Origin: Salinarimonas rosea DSM 21201
GTDB taxonomy: Bacteria > Pseudomonadota > Alphaproteobacteria > Rhizobiales > Beijerinckiaceae
NCBI RefSeq assembly: GCF_000429045.1
Contig: NZ_AUBC01000010.1
Span: 1 to 64,000 of the forward strand
Direction of reading: 5' to 3'
Length of the DNA stretch: 64,000 nt
Position numbers and translations under genes: made by a program. Under the pieces are notes generated by a model. It was given only the letters and a program-made list of their open reading frames with translations. It made no database searches and was not told where the DNA came from. Positions 28,749-37,645 of this stretch are shown one piece after another. Numbering within the stretch: position 1 is the first letter of the stretch; every line of letters starts with the position of its first letter.

Positions 28749-29843
28749 ATGCGCGTTCTGGGCATCGAGACGACCTGCGACGAGACCGCGGCCGCCGTCG
28801 TCGGCCTGGCCGAGGGCGGGCGCGGCGCCGTCCTCTCCAACGAGGTGCTGTCGCAGATCGCCGAGCACGCGGCCTATGGCGGCGTCGTGCCGGAGATCGC
28901 CGCCCGCGCCCATGTCGAGGTCGCGGACCGGCTCGTCGCCCGCGCGCTGGCCAAGGCCGGCACCGATCTCGACGGCATCGACGCCATCGCCGCCGCCGCC
29001 GGGCCGGGGCTGATCGGCGGCGTGATCGTGGGCCTGACCACGGCGAAGGCGCTGGCGCTCGTCGCCGGCAAGCCGCTGATCGCGGTCAACCACCTGGAGG
29101 CGCATGCGCTGACCGCGCGGCTCACCGACGGGATCGCCTTCCCCTACCTGCTGCTCCTCGTCTCGGGCGGGCACACCCAGCTCCTCGCCGTGCGCGGCGT
29201 GGGCGACTACGTACGGCTCGGCGCCACGATCGACGATGCCATCGGCGAGGCCTTCGACAAGGTCGCGAAGCTGCTCGGCCTCGCCTATCCGGGCGGGCCG
29301 GAGGTGGAGCGCATGGCGCGCGGCGGCGATCCCGAGCGATTCGCCCTGCCGCGGCCGCTGCTCGGGCGCCGCACCGCCGACTTCTCCCTCTCCGGCCTGA
29401 AGACCGCCGTGCGGCTCGAGGCCGAGCGCATCGCGCCCCTGTCCGAGCAGGACGTGGCGGACCTGTGCGCCTCCTTCCAGACGGCAATCGTCGACGTCGT
29501 CGTCGACCGCACCCGCGTGGCGCTGCGCGCCTTCCAGGCGATCGCGCCGCGCCCCTCCGCGCTCGTCGTCGCCGGCGGCGTCGCGGCCAACGGCGCGGTG
29601 CGGCGCGGCCTGCAGCGGCTCGCCACCGAATCGGGCCTGCGCCTCGTCGCGCCGCCGCTCGACCTGTGCGGCGACAACGGCGCCATGATCGCCTGGGCCG
29701 GTCTCGAGCGCTTCCGCCTCGGCCTGACCGACGACCTCGACGCGCCGGCCCGCGCCCGCTGGCCCCTCGCGCTGGCGCCCGCGCCCGACGTGCCCGCCCC
29801 GGATACCCCGGCGCCGGGATCGCCCGCCGGGGCCGGCGCATGA
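28749..29843 (+). CDS. tsaD: tRNA N6-adenosine threonylcarbamoyltransferase TsaD
   Basis: Transfers threonylcarbamoyl to A37 of ANN-decoding tRNAs. The 364-residue ASKHA protein has the N-terminal [11 protein letters not shown], the metal-binding HLEAH motif (VNHLEAHAL), [23 protein letters not shown] and the [10 protein letters not shown] loop. A Pro/Ala-rich tail of about 20 residues is added at the C-terminus. The stop overlaps the gpsA start (ATGA). It is divergent from hemC, as in many Alphaproteobacteria. Confidence 0.96.
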   Translation: MRVLGIETTCDETAAAVVGLAEGGRGAVLSNEVLSQIAEHAAYGGVVPEIAARAHVEVADRLVARALAKAGTDLDGIDAIAAAAGPGLIGGVIVGLTTAKALALVAGKPLIAVNHLEAHALTARLTDGIAFPYLLLLVSGGHTQLLAVRGVGDYVRLGATIDDAIGEAFDKVAKLLGLAYPGGPEVERMARGGDPERFALPRPLLGRRTADFSLSGLKTAVRLEAERIAPLSEQDVADLCASFQTAIVDVVVDRTRVALRAFQAIAPRPSALVVAGGVAANGAVRRGLQRLATESGLRLVAPPLDLCGDNGAMIAWAGLERFRLGLTDDLDAPARARWPLALAPAPDVPAPDTPAPGSPAGAGA

Positions 29844-30829
29844 CCGGCTCGCCGCTCGGCATCGTCGGCGCGGGTGCCTGGGGCACGGCGCTCGCCAACG
29901 CCGCCGCCGCGGCGGGCTCGCCCGTCGTGCTCTGGACGCGCGACCCGGATCACGCCCGCGCCATGGCCGAGACCCGCGCCAACCCGCGCCACCTTCCGGG
30001 CGTCGCGCTCGCGGACGCCGTGCGCCCGACGAGCGCGCTCGTCGAGCTCTCCGGCTGCGACGCGCTGCTCCTCGTCGTGCCGGCGCAGGCCGTGCGCGAG
30101 GTGACCGAGGCGCTGGCGCTGGTGCTGCCGGTGCACGCGCCGCTGGTGATCTGCGCCAAGGGCATCGAGCGGCGCACCGGCTTCTTCCTCTCCGACGTCG
30201 TCGCCGATCTGCGGCCCGGCGCGCCGGTGGCGGCCCTCTCCGGCCCGAGCTTCGCGCACGACGTGGCGATCGGGCTGCCGACCGCGGTGACGCTCGCGGC
30301 GCCGGAGCCGCTTCTCGCGTCGGGCCTCGCGGCGCGGCTCTCCGGGCGGACGCTGCGGGTCTATCACGCGCTCGACCTGCGCGGCGTCGAGATCGGCGGG
30401 GCCGGCAAGAACGTTCTCGCCATCGCCTGCGGCGCGGCGATCGGCCGGGGGCTCGGCGAGAGCGCCCGCGCGGCGCTCACCGCCCGCGGCTTCGCCGAGC
30501 TGATGCGGTTCGCCCGCGCCTACGGCGGCCGGGCCGAGACGCTGATGGGGCTCTCCGGGCTCGGCGACGTGGTGCTCACCTGCGCCTCGCCGCACTCGCG
30601 CAACTTCGCCTTCGGCGAGCGGCTCGGGAGCGGCCTGCCCGTGGAGGAGGCCGCCGGCGGCAAGCTGGTGGAGGGCGCCGCCACGGCCGAGGCGCTCGTC
30701 GCCATGGCGCGGGCGCGGGGCATCGAGATGCCGGTCGCCGAGGCGGTCGCCGGGCTCGTCGCCGGGCGCGCCGGCCTCGACGAGACGATGGACGCCTTGA
30801 TGAGCCGGCCCTTGAAGGCCGAGGATTGA
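29840..30829 (+). CDS. gpsA: Glycerol-3-phosphate dehydrogenase [NAD(P)+] GpsA, copy 1
   Basis: Reduces dihydroxyacetone phosphate to sn-glycerol-3-phosphate, mainly for phospholipid synthesis. The 329-residue protein has the Rossmann motif [40 protein letters not shown] with the catalytic Lys, and [12 protein letters not shown]. The context tsaD-gpsA-EVE gene is the ancestral alphaproteobacterial arrangement, so this is probably the housekeeping copy. Its ATG overlaps the tsaD stop. A second gpsA lies 6 kb downstream. Confidence 0.95.
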   Translation: MTGSPLGIVGAGAWGTALANAAAAAGSPVVLWTRDPDHARAMAETRANPRHLPGVALADAVRPTSALVELSGCDALLLVVPAQAVREVTEALALVLPVHAPLVICAKGIERRTGFFLSDVVADLRPGAPVAALSGPSFAHDVAIGLPTAVTLAAPEPLLASGLAARLSGRTLRVYHALDLRGVEIGGAGKNVLAIACGAAIGRGLGESARAALTARGFAELMRFARAYGGRAETLMGLSGLGDVVLTCASPHSRNFAFGERLGSGLPVEEAAGGKLVEGAATAEALVAMARARGIEMPVAEAVAGLVAGRAGLDETMDALMSRPLKAED

Positions 30830-30855
30830 GACGAGAGGACGGGGGCGCGAGGAAG

Positions 30856-31269
30856 ATGGCGTATTGGCTCTACAAGTCCGAGCCGGACGTGTGGTCGTGG
30901 CAGCAGCAGGTCGAGGCGGGCGCGGCCGGCACCCACTGGAACGGCGTGCGCAACCACGTCGCCAAGCAGAACCTGATGGCGATGCGGATCGGCGAGCGCG
31001 GCTTCTTCTACCATTCCAACAAGGGCAAGGAGATCGTCGGCATCGTCGAGGTGATCCGCGAGTACTACCCCGACCACACCGACCCGTCCGGCAGGTTCGG
31101 CATGGTCGACGTCAAGGCCGTCGAGCCCCTGCCGCGGCCGGTGACGCTGGACGCGATCAAGGCCGAGCCGCGGCTGAAGGACATGATCCTGGTCAACAAT
31201 TCCCGCCTGTCCGTGCAGCCGGTGACGGAGGCGGAGTGGGCGATCGTGCGGGAGATGGGGGGAATGTGA
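30856..31269 (+). CDS. EVE domain-containing protein
   Basis: A 137-residue PUA-like EVE-domain protein of the YTH-related fold. Typical residues are YWLYKSEP at the start, HWNGVRNH, GERGFFYHSN and the C-terminal FGMVDVKAV and MILVNNSRLSV. EVE domains bind modified bases in RNA or DNA. Here the context, 26 bases after gpsA and behind tsaD, is a conserved housekeeping one rather than a defence locus. The exact ligand is not known. Confidence 0.9.
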   Translation: MAYWLYKSEPDVWSWQQQVEAGAAGTHWNGVRNHVAKQNLMAMRIGERGFFYHSNKGKEIVGIVEVIREYYPDHTDPSGRFGMVDVKAVEPLPRPVTLDAIKAEPRLKDMILVNNSRLSVQPVTEAEWAIVREMGGM

Positions 31270-31275
31270 GAATGG

Positions 31276-31695
31276 TCATGCGGGCGAGACGAACGGGTTC
31301 AGAAGCTTGGCGCCGCTGCGCGCGACGTCGCGCACGTTGCGCGTCACGAGCACGAGGTCGTGAACGATAGCCGTCGCTGCCAGGATGCCGTCGGCTTGCG
31401 GAAGACGGTCCGGGACGCCTAAACGGCCCCAGAGCTGCGCGATCGGCTCGGTCACGGGCAGGATGCGGCCATCGAAGCGCGCTCTTGTCCTCTCGAGATA
31501 CTGCTCGAGGCGAGCAGCCTGAAGCTGATCGCGGCGGCGAGCGAGCTCGATGCCCCGACGCATCTCGCCAATCACGAGTACGCTGGTGCCGAATTCTACC
31601 GCGTCGATCGCGTCGGCCCAGCGCACGACCTGCGGATCGGCGCGCTGGCCTTTTCGCAGTTCGGAGAGGATGTTTGTATCGAGGAGGAATCTCAC
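31276..31695 (-). CDS. VapC/FitB-like PIN-domain toxin
   Basis: A PIN-domain ribonuclease, 139 residues. The acidic site is visible as LLDTNILSELRKG (first Asp), the conserved Glu in IGEMRRGIE, the Asp of LPQADGILAATA, and the C-terminal TRNVRDVARSG. FitB/VapC-type toxins cleave RNA, often tRNA. I chose the GTG at 31693-31695 because it overlaps the antitoxin stop as GTGA; an in-frame ATG at 31713 is an alternative that adds six residues. It is coupled to the antitoxin gene upstream. Confidence 0.88.
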   Translation of the reverse strand: MRFLLDTNILSELRKGQRADPQVVRWADAIDAVEFGTSVLVIGEMRRGIELARRRDQLQAARLEQYLERTRARFDGRILPVTEPIAQLWGRLGVPDRLPQADGILAATAIVHDLVLVTRNVRDVARSGAKLLNPFVSPA

Positions 31696-31994
31696 CAGTC
31701 GATCTCGCGCCATTCGTCGTCCCGCGGCTGGTCGAAGACGCCCTCGAAGTCCTCGTCCGGCAGGTCGGAGGCGAAGGCCTCCAGAGCCGACATCCGCTTC
31801 TCGTTTCCGAGTGCGGTACGGATCGTGGAACGAAGATTCGCGGCGCGCTCCGGATCGCTGCGGAGCGTGCGGGCGAGATCGCGGATCAGCGCGGCGTCGG
31901 CGCTCGGCGCCTGAACCTCGACGCGCACGAGACCACGCTCGGCGCCTCGCTGCCGATGCTTCCGAGATGCCCTGGCTTGTGCTGCGCTGGCCAT
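31692..31994 (-). CDS. Putative antitoxin of the VapC-like toxin
   Basis: A 100-residue basic-then-acidic protein immediately upstream of the PIN toxin with a stop-start overlap. The N-terminal half (RKHRQRGAERGLVRVEVQAPSAD) reads like a degenerate ribbon-helix-helix DNA-binding part, and the C-terminal end (EDFEGVFDQPRDDEWREIDW) is the kind of acidic, Trp-containing tail that binds a toxin. The ATG at 31992-31994 has GAGGAGGG just upstream. I infer the role from position and composition; no antitoxin family is recognised with certainty. Confidence 0.7.
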   Translation of the reverse strand: MASAAQARASRKHRQRGAERGLVRVEVQAPSADAALIRDLARTLRSDPERAANLRSTIRTALGNEKRMSALEAFASDLPDEDFEGVFDQPRDDEWREIDW

Positions 31995-32217
31995 GAGACC
32001 CTCCTCGTGTTTCACCCGGTTATATCACCGGGCCGGCTGTGCGAGAAGCCGGCGGTCCCTGCCCGGATGCCCCAACCGATCGCCAGGTCGTCCTGCCGGT
32101 CGGAGTGCAGAGCGGAGCGCCCACCCGCGGATTCTCTCGCGAGCCCCACGAAAGAAACCCCGCTGCCACCGCCGCCGTTGTCCCCGCGACGACGCACGAC
32201 ACGCAAAGGAGAACGCC

Positions 32218-32511
32218 ATGGCGAAGGCCGGCAAGGGAATGGGGCACGACACCGTCCGCCACGCCGAGCACGTCGCGGACGTGCCGGAGACCGTCACCCG
32301 CGAGGACGAGCTCGCGTCCAAGCGGATGGGCGACAACGAGCTGCACGGCCAGGACCAGCTGCGCCAGCACAACGAGCGCCAGACGCAGGCCGGTGCGCGC
32401 ACCGACCGCCCGCAGACCGACGACTTCGTCGACAAGCACAAGACAGGCCTGCGCTCCGACAAGGTCGCGCCCTCGAAGGAGGAGCTCGACAAGGAGATGA
32501 AGAAGCAGTGA
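32218..32511 (+). CDS. Small hydrophilic protein of unknown function
   Basis: A 97-residue protein not recognised. It is rich in Asp, Glu, Lys, Arg, Gln and His, has almost no bulky hydrophobic residues, and is probably disordered. Sequence features are MAKAGKGMGHD at the start and KEELDKEMKKQ at the end. The ATG at 32218 has AAAGGAG upstream, which favours a real gene. The composition recalls desiccation or general-stress proteins. It converges on rnd, with a hairpin between them. Confidence 0.65.
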   Translation: MAKAGKGMGHDTVRHAEHVADVPETVTREDELASKRMGDNELHGQDQLRQHNERQTQAGARTDRPQTDDFVDKHKTGLRSDKVAPSKEELDKEMKKQ

Positions 32512-32512
32512 C

Positions 32513-32528
32513 GGCGCGGGGCCGCGCC
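32513..32528. terminator. Short hairpin between the convergent small gene and rnd
   Basis: A 7-bp stem (GGCGCGG/CCGCGCC) with a 2-base top lies in the 25-base gap between two convergent genes. It may terminate both; no U-run is present. Confidence 0.35.
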
Positions 32529-32536
32529 GCGGGCGA

Positions 32537-33691
32537 TCAGCCCTCGGCTGCGGCCTCGACCACGACGCGGCCGTCGCGCAGGCCGAGCAGCAGCCCGCCG
32601 TGCTTGAGCGCCAGCGCCCGCTCGCCGAAGAGCGTGCGCCGCCAGCCGGCCAGCGCCGGCACGTCCGCCGCGTCGTCCTCGGCGATCGCCTCGAGATCGT
32701 CGACCGTGGCGACGATCTTCGTCGCCACGCCCTCGTCCTCGCACACGGCCTTGAGCAGCACCTTGAGCAGGTCGACCGTCGCCCCCGTCTGCCCGCGCCC
32801 GCCCCGGCGCTCGGGCATGACGATGGTGGACGGGTCGCGGTCGAGACCCTGCTTCACCGCCGCGAGCACCGCCTCGGCGGCGCGCGAGCGCTCGAAGCCG
32901 TTGGGCAGGGCGCGAAGCCGGCCGAGCGCCGCGGCCTCGCGTGGCTGGGTAATCGCCAGCTCGACGACGGCGTCGTCCTTCATGACGCGCTGGCGCGGCA
33001 CGTCGCGCGTCTGCGCCTCGCGCTCGCGCCAGGCGGCGATCTCCATCAGCACGCCGAGCTCGCGGGCCTTGCGCACGCGCCCCGCCAGCCGGCGATAGGC
33101 GCCCTCCGGCTCGGCCGCGTAGGTCTCCGGCGAGGTGAGGACGGCCATCTCCTCCTCGAGCCAGGAACGCCGCCCGGTCTCGGCGAGCTTGGCCTCCAGC
33201 GCGTCGTAGACCGCGACGAGGTGGGTGACGTCGGAGAGCGCGTAGGCGAGCTGGGCCTCCGACAGGGGCCGGCGCGACCAGTCCGTGAAGCGCGAGGACT
33301 TGTCGATCCGCGCCTTGGCGAGATCGTTGGCGAGCTGCTCGTAGGACACCGAATCGCCGTAGCCGCACACCATCGCGGCCACCTGCGTGTCGAACAGGGG
33401 CGACGGGATCAGCCGCCCGAGGATCCAGACGATCTCCAGGTCCTGCCGCGCCGAGTGGAAGACCTTGACCACGCTCTCGTTCGCCATCAGCGACAGGAAC
33501 GGCGACAGGTCGAGGCCCGGCGCCAGCGGGTCGACGAGGATCGCCTCCTCCCGGCTCGCCATCTGGATCAGGCAGAGCTTGGGATAGTAGGTCGTCTCGC
33601 GCATGAACTCCGTGTCGACGGTGACGAACGGGCTCTCGGCGAGGCGGGCGCAGGCGGCGGCGAGGCCGTCGGTGTCGGTGATCAGCTCCAT
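32537..33691 (-). CDS. rnd: Ribonuclease D
   Basis: 3'-5' exoribonuclease that trims tRNA and other stable RNA. The 384 residues fit the family. The DEDD motifs are VDTEFMRE near residue 24, [11 protein letters not shown] near residue 78, and [14 protein letters not shown] near residue 150 (DEDDy type). A C-terminal HRDC-like region includes [13 protein letters not shown]. It lies seven bases downstream of a DMT transporter gene on the same strand, so both may share a transcript. Confidence 0.94.
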   Translation of the reverse strand: MELITDTDGLAAACARLAESPFVTVDTEFMRETTYYPKLCLIQMASREEAILVDPLAPGLDLSPFLSLMANESVVKVFHSARQDLEIVWILGRLIPSPLFDTQVAAMVCGYGDSVSYEQLANDLAKARIDKSSRFTDWSRRPLSEAQLAYALSDVTHLVAVYDALEAKLAETGRRSWLEEEMAVLTSPETYAAEPEGAYRRLAGRVRKARELGVLMEIAAWREREAQTRDVPRQRVMKDDAVVELAITQPREAAALGRLRALPNGFERSRAAEAVLAAVKQGLDRDPSTIVMPERRGGRGQTGATVDLLKVLLKAVCEDEGVATKIVATVDDLEAIAEDDAADVPALAGWRRTLFGERALALKHGGLLLGLRDGRVVVEAAAEG

Positions 33692-33698
33692 GCAGGCG

Positions 33699-34715
33699 TC
33701 ATAGCGGAGAACGCGTGCCCGCGCCAAGAGAGATGCCGGTGGGCGCACCCGCGACACGCCGCCCGCGCGCGCTTCGTGCGGGCTCCGCCGGGGCCTTGCG
33801 CGCCCCTCCGCCGAGCACGAGGACGTTGCCGCCGACGATCACGGCCGCGCCGGCGACGACGAGCGGCGTCGGCTCCAGCCCCTCGAACAGCGCGGAGGCG
33901 ACGATCGCGACCAGCGGTGCCAGCGCGAGCGTATAGGCGGCGCGGGCCGGTCCGAGCCGCCGCACGAGCGCAAAGTACATCAGGAAGGCGAGGCAGGAGG
34001 CCGCGAGCGCGAGGTGGAGGAGGCCCGCGACGTAGGCCGGGCTCGGGTCGAACAGCACGATCGGGCGATCGGCGGTCGCGCCCGTCCAGGCGATGGCGAA
34101 GGCGGCGCCCGCGGCCGCGCCCCAGGTCATGGTCGCGAGCGTCGGCACGCCCCGCGCCTGGTTGCGGGCACCGACCACGGTGCCGGCGGCGGTCGAGGCG
34201 GCCGCGAGGAAGGCGAAGCCGAGCCCCGCGAGGCTCCCGGTCGCCCCCGCGTCGAGCCGGGCGAGCTCCGGCGCGAAGACGAGGCCGAGCCCGCCGACGC
34301 CGCAGGCGAGGCCGACGAGCGCGCGGCCGGACAGGGGCGCGTTTAGGAAGAGCCGTGCCAGCAGCGCCGCCACGACGGCGGAGGTCGACAGGACGAGCGC
34401 GGCGATGCCGCTGGGGACGAGCCGCGTCGCCTCGTAGAAGGCGGTGAAGTTCAGCCCGAAGAAGAGCACCCCCTGGAGGGCGACGTACGGCGCGTCCGCC
34501 GACGAGAGCCGCAGCCGGGTGCGCGTCGCGGCTGCGAGCGCCAGCATGACGGCGAAGACGATCAGCATGCGCCACGCGACCGACAGCGCGGCGGGCACGG
34601 CCACGGCCTGGGTCGTCGTCACGATCGCGGAGGAGCCCCACAGGAGCGCGGTGGCGGCGAACATCAGGGCGGCGACGCGCCCGCCGTGGTCCTTCGGGAC
34701 GCGATCCTCGGGCAT
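33699..34715 (-). CDS. DMT superfamily (EamA) transporter
   Basis: Inner-membrane exporter or importer with ten predicted membrane segments across 338 residues, built from two EamA repeats ([14 protein letters not shown] in the first, [16 protein letters not shown] in the middle). The substrate is unknown; relatives export amino acids or metabolites. The ATG at 34713-34715 ([10 protein letters not shown]) has GGAGGG eight bases upstream; an in-frame ATG at 34733 is less likely. A MarR-type regulator gene is divergent from it, with a short inverted repeat between them, so control by that regulator is likely. Confidence 0.85.
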   Translation of the reverse strand: MPEDRVPKDHGGRVAALMFAATALLWGSSAIVTTTQAVAVPAALSVAWRMLIVFAVMLALAAATRTRLRLSSADAPYVALQGVLFFGLNFTAFYEATRLVPSGIAALVLSTSAVVAALLARLFLNAPLSGRALVGLACGVGGLGLVFAPELARLDAGATGSLAGLGFAFLAAASTAAGTVVGARNQARGVPTLATMTWGAAAGAAFAIAWTGATADRPIVLFDPSPAYVAGLLHLALAASCLAFLMYFALVRRLGPARAAYTLALAPLVAIVASALFEGLEPTPLVVAGAAVIVGGNVLVLGGGARKAPAEPARSARGRRVAGAPTGISLGAGTRSPL

Positions 34716-34737
34716 CGAGCTCTTCCCTCCCATAAAC

Positions 34738-34750
34738 TTGCAGAATGCAA
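34738..34750. promoter_or_regulatory. Candidate MarR operator in the DMT-transporter/marR intergenic region
   Basis: A perfect inverted repeat TTGCA-GAA-TGCAA lies 23 bases upstream of the DMT transporter start, in an AT-richer patch. MarR proteins bind such short palindromes between divergent genes. The assignment rests on position and symmetry only. Confidence 0.4.
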
Positions 34751-34902
34751 ACATATCGCATGCGTCCTGCGAAGCAAAGAGTGAATGATGTGCAGAGCCT
34801 GCCCTTGCGATGATCACCGGTGCGGCGGCATGCTCACGCACCACCCGCCGCGCGCCGCGCCGACGCCGCGCGCCGTGCCCGACGAGCCAGGCCGAGAGCA
34901 CC

Positions 34903-35442
34903 ATGCCGGAAGATGCCCCGCCCGAAGACGCCCCGCCCGAAGATCCCGCGCCCCGAGATCCCGCGCTCGATGCGTCCCCGCTGGCCCTGGAGGCATGGCT
35001 GCCCTACCGGCTGTTCATCGTTTCCGCCCGCGTCGCGGGCGTGCTCGAGGGCTATTACGGGCCGACCTACGGCCTGACGCAGGCGTCCTGGCGGACGCTC
35101 GCCGTGATCGGGGACCGGCCGGGCCTCAGCGCGGGCGAGATCGCGCGGGCCGCGGGGCTCGACCAGTTCGCGACGAGCCGGACAATCGCCCACCTGATGA
35201 AGCTCGGGTTCGCCGAGCGCGCCAGCGCGACGCGCGACCGCCGCCGGGCGAGCCTTTCCCTCACGCGCGCCGGGACCGGCGCCTTCGCCGACATCGCACG
35301 CCTGGCGAGAGGCATCGAGGACACGCTCGAATCGGGGCTTTCCGCCGCCGAGCGGCGCGCCCTCGACGGCGCGCTCGCGCGGCTCGACGAAGCCTCCGCC
35401 GCGCTCGCCGCCAGAGGGTGGCGGGGCCTGGAGCCCCGCTGA
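34903..35442 (+). CDS. MarR family transcriptional regulator
   Basis: A 179-residue winged-helix regulator. The DNA-binding helices are in ITGPT-like ASWRTLAVIGDRPGLS, then GEIARAAGLDQFATSRTI, and the wing in RDRRRASLSLTRAG. The N-terminal 22 residues are a tandem PEDAP repeat of low complexity. An upstream in-frame ATG at 34810 exists but would add Arg-rich sequence unlike this family, so I chose 34903. It is divergent from the EamA transporter, a common regulator-transporter pair; the ligand is unknown. Confidence 0.85.
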   Translation: MPEDAPPEDAPPEDPAPRDPALDASPLALEAWLPYRLFIVSARVAGVLEGYYGPTYGLTQASWRTLAVIGDRPGLSAGEIARAAGLDQFATSRTIAHLMKLGFAERASATRDRRRASLSLTRAGTGAFADIARLARGIEDTLESGLSAAERRALDGALARLDEASAALAARGWRGLEPR

Positions 35443-35762
35443 TCGCATCGTGCTGCGCTGCCATATCTTTCGGCACGGAAAGCAACATTTCGGCAGCAAG
35501 CTTGACTGTTGAGGCAAGAGCGTTGGTAGAACGAAGCGGACCGAAAGTTCCCTTGGAGAACATTCGCGAGCATTCCCTCCGTCGCGGTGACGTGTCGTTC
35601 ATCCCGCCAACCCGGTGGATTTGCATTTTGCGGTGCGGTGCTCTATCTAGACCACCATCATCACGGCGCGCGCATCTCGACGGGGCTCCACGACTGTGTG
35701 GCGCCCCATCCCGGCCGCGCGCGTCCAGGCCAGACGCGCCCCTGCCAGAGGAGATCCGCCTC
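35443..35762. other. Intergenic region before the glucosylglycerol operon
   Basis: This 320-base region is richer in A+T than its surroundings. I find no gene in it. A promoter candidate lies at 35621-35649. A second, weaker one (TTGACT at 35502-35507, 17 bases, then GGTAGA) is possible. Confidence 0.6.
35621..35649 (+). promoter_or_regulatory. Candidate promoter of the gpsA2-ggpP-ggpS operon
   Basis: TTGCAT (35621-35626), a 17-base spacer, and TATCTA (35644-35649) resemble a housekeeping sigma-70 promoter about 115 bases before the gpsA2 start. A similar pair, TTGCGT-N17-CATCTG, lies before prfC at 39928. Confidence 0.5.
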
Positions 35763-36899
35763 TTGACGTTCGACACAGCAGCAGCACGCCCCACCGTGGA
35801 CACGCGGCCCGCGGTCTTCGACACCATCGCCGTCGTCGGCGGCGGATCCTGGGGCACCGCGCTCGCGCTCACCGCCTGGCGCGCCGGACGGCGCGTCAGG
35901 CTGTGGGCGCGCGAGGAGCACGTGGTCGACGCGGTCGCCCGCGACCGCCGCAACCCGTTCCTGCCCCATGCCGACATCCCCGACGACGTCCTCGTGACCA
36001 ACGCGATGGAGGAGGCGCTCTCCGGCGCCGACCTGGTCGTGCTGGTCAGCCCGTCGCAGCACCTGCGTACGGTGGTGCGCCGGGTCGAGCCGCTGCTCGG
36101 GGCGGACGTCCCGGTCGTGATCTGCGCCAAGGGAATCGAGCGCGACACCGGGCTCCTGATGAGCGAGGTGATCGAGGCGGTGATGCCCGGCCGCGAGATG
36201 GCGGTCCTCTCCGGCCCGACGTTCGCGGGCGAGGTCGCGCACGACATGGCGACGGGCGTGACCGTCGCGGCGGCCGAGGACGGCTTCCGAGACGGCCGCT
36301 TCCACGACGGCCATCTCGCCGCGCGCGTCGCCGTCACCTTCGCGAGCGAATCGTTCCGCCCCTATGTCTCGGACGACGTCCGCGGCGTCGAGATCGGCGG
36401 TGCGGCGAAGAACGTCATCGCCATCGCCTGCGGCGTCGCGGAGGGGCTGGGGCTCGGCTCGAACGCGCGCGCGATGATCATCACCCGCGGCCTCGCCGAG
36501 ATCACCGAGCTCGGCCTCGCCGTGGGCGCGCGGCTCGAGACGCTGCTCGGCCTCGCCGGTGCGGGTGACCTGATGCTCACCTGCTCGTCGACCCAGTCGC
36601 GCAACTTCAGCTACGGCAAGGCGCTCGGCGCCGGGGAGACGGCGGTGCGCCGTGCCGACGGCCCGGTCGTCGAGGGTGCGGAGAACGCGCAGTCGGTCGT
36701 GGCGCTCGCCCGCCGGCTCGGCGTGCCGATGCCGGTCTGCGAGACCGTGCTCGCCATGCTCGACGGCGCGCCGGTCAACGCGGCCATGAAGGGCCTGATG
36801 CTCGCCGACCTCCACCCCGAGGCGGTCGGGGCCCGCGACGACTGGACCACGCCGCACCCCGCCCGCATCGAGGAAGAAGAGGAGCGCCTCTCCGCATGA
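35763..36899 (+). CDS. gpsA: Glycerol-3-phosphate dehydrogenase [NAD(P)+], copy 2, linked to glucosylglycerol synthesis
   Basis: A second GpsA-type dehydrogenase, 378 residues. Motifs are [49 protein letters not shown] and GLAGAGDLMLTC. No ATG suits the N-terminus. The TTG at 35763 is preceded by AGAGGAGA with an 8-base spacing, so it is the likely start; a GTG at 35796 is possible. Its stop overlaps the phosphatase start (ATGA), which overlaps the glucosyltransferase start. I infer that this copy makes the glycerol-3-phosphate acceptor for that enzyme. Confidence 0.9.
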   Translation: MTFDTAAARPTVDTRPAVFDTIAVVGGGSWGTALALTAWRAGRRVRLWAREEHVVDAVARDRRNPFLPHADIPDDVLVTNAMEEALSGADLVVLVSPSQHLRTVVRRVEPLLGADVPVVICAKGIERDTGLLMSEVIEAVMPGREMAVLSGPTFAGEVAHDMATGVTVAAAEDGFRDGRFHDGHLAARVAVTFASESFRPYVSDDVRGVEIGGAAKNVIAIACGVAEGLGLGSNARAMIITRGLAEITELGLAVGARLETLLGLAGAGDLMLTCSSTQSRNFSYGKALGAGETAVRRADGPVVEGAENAQSVVALARRLGVPMPVCETVLAMLDGAPVNAAMKGLMLADLHPEAVGARDDWTTPHPARIEEEEERLSA

Positions 36900-37645
36900 A
36901 TGCCCCGACGAACCCCGCCCCGTCCCTCGTCCTCGCGACCGACCTCGACGGAACCTTCCTCGGCGGCTCGGAGGAGCAGCGCGCGGCGCTCTACCGGTCG
37001 CTGTCGGAGCGCGACGACGCGCTCCTCGTCTTCGTGACGGGCCGCGACATCGACTTCATCGCCGAGCTGATCGAGACCCCCGGCATGCCGCGCCCGCACT
37101 TCATCGTCGGCGACATCGGCACCTCGGTGTACGACGGCGTCTCGCTGCAGCCCTGGGAGGAGTTCGAGGCGCCGATCCGCGAGGCCTGGGGCGACGCGGG
37201 CGAGCGCGTGCGCGCGCTGCTCGCCGACGAGCCGGGCCTGATGGTCCAGGACACGCCCTTCCGATACCGGGTCAGCTACGACTACGACCCCGCGCGGCTG
37301 ACCCCCGCCAGCCGCGAGAAGGTCGAGGCCGCGGGCTTCGACTGCATCGTATCCGCCGGGCGCTTCTTCGACGTGGTGCCCAAGGGCGTGAACAAGGGCA
37401 CGACCCTCAGCCGCTTCGTGCGCACGCTCGGCCTCGAGCCGGCGACGGTGCTCGCCGCGGGCGACACGATGAACGACTACGCCATGCTGGCGGAAGGCTT
37501 CAACGCCGTCGCCGTCGGCAATTCCGAGGAGCCGCTGGTGCGGGCCATCCGCGGTCTCGCCCACGTCTACCACTCGCCCCATCCCGGCGCGGCCGGCATC
37601 GCCGACGCGCTGCGCCACTTCGAGCTCACGGGAGAAACGGCATGA
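36896..37645 (+). CDS. ggpP: HAD-family phosphatase, likely glucosylglycerol-3-phosphatase
   Basis: A 249-residue Cof/sucrose-phosphatase-like HAD hydrolase. The nucleophile motif is TDLDGTFLGG, motif II is FVTGRD, and the metal-binding motif is AAGDTMNDYAM near residue 185. Lys in VNKGTT is likely motif III. In some bacteria glucosylglycerol-phosphate synthase carries such a HAD domain at its N-terminus; here the two are separate genes overlapping by ATGA. I therefore infer that it removes the phosphate from glucosylglycerol-3-phosphate. Another sugar-phosphate substrate is possible. Confidence 0.75.
   Translation: MNAPTNPAPSLVLATDLDGTFLGGSEEQRAALYRSLSERDDALLVFVTGRDIDFIAELIETPGMPRPHFIVGDIGTSVYDGVSLQPWEEFEAPIREAWGDAGERVRALLADEPGLMVQDTPFRYRVSYDYDPARLTPASREKVEAAGFDCIVSAGRFFDVVPKGVNKGTTLSRFVRTLGLEPATVLAAGDTMNDYAMLAEGFNAVAVGNSEEPLVRAIRGLAHVYHSPHPGAAGIADALRHFELTGETA

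Noticed and set aside
31276-32000. Mobile element around the VapC-like pair
   Set aside because: No transposase, integrase, terminal inverted repeat or target duplication could be found around it or around the BrnT cassette.
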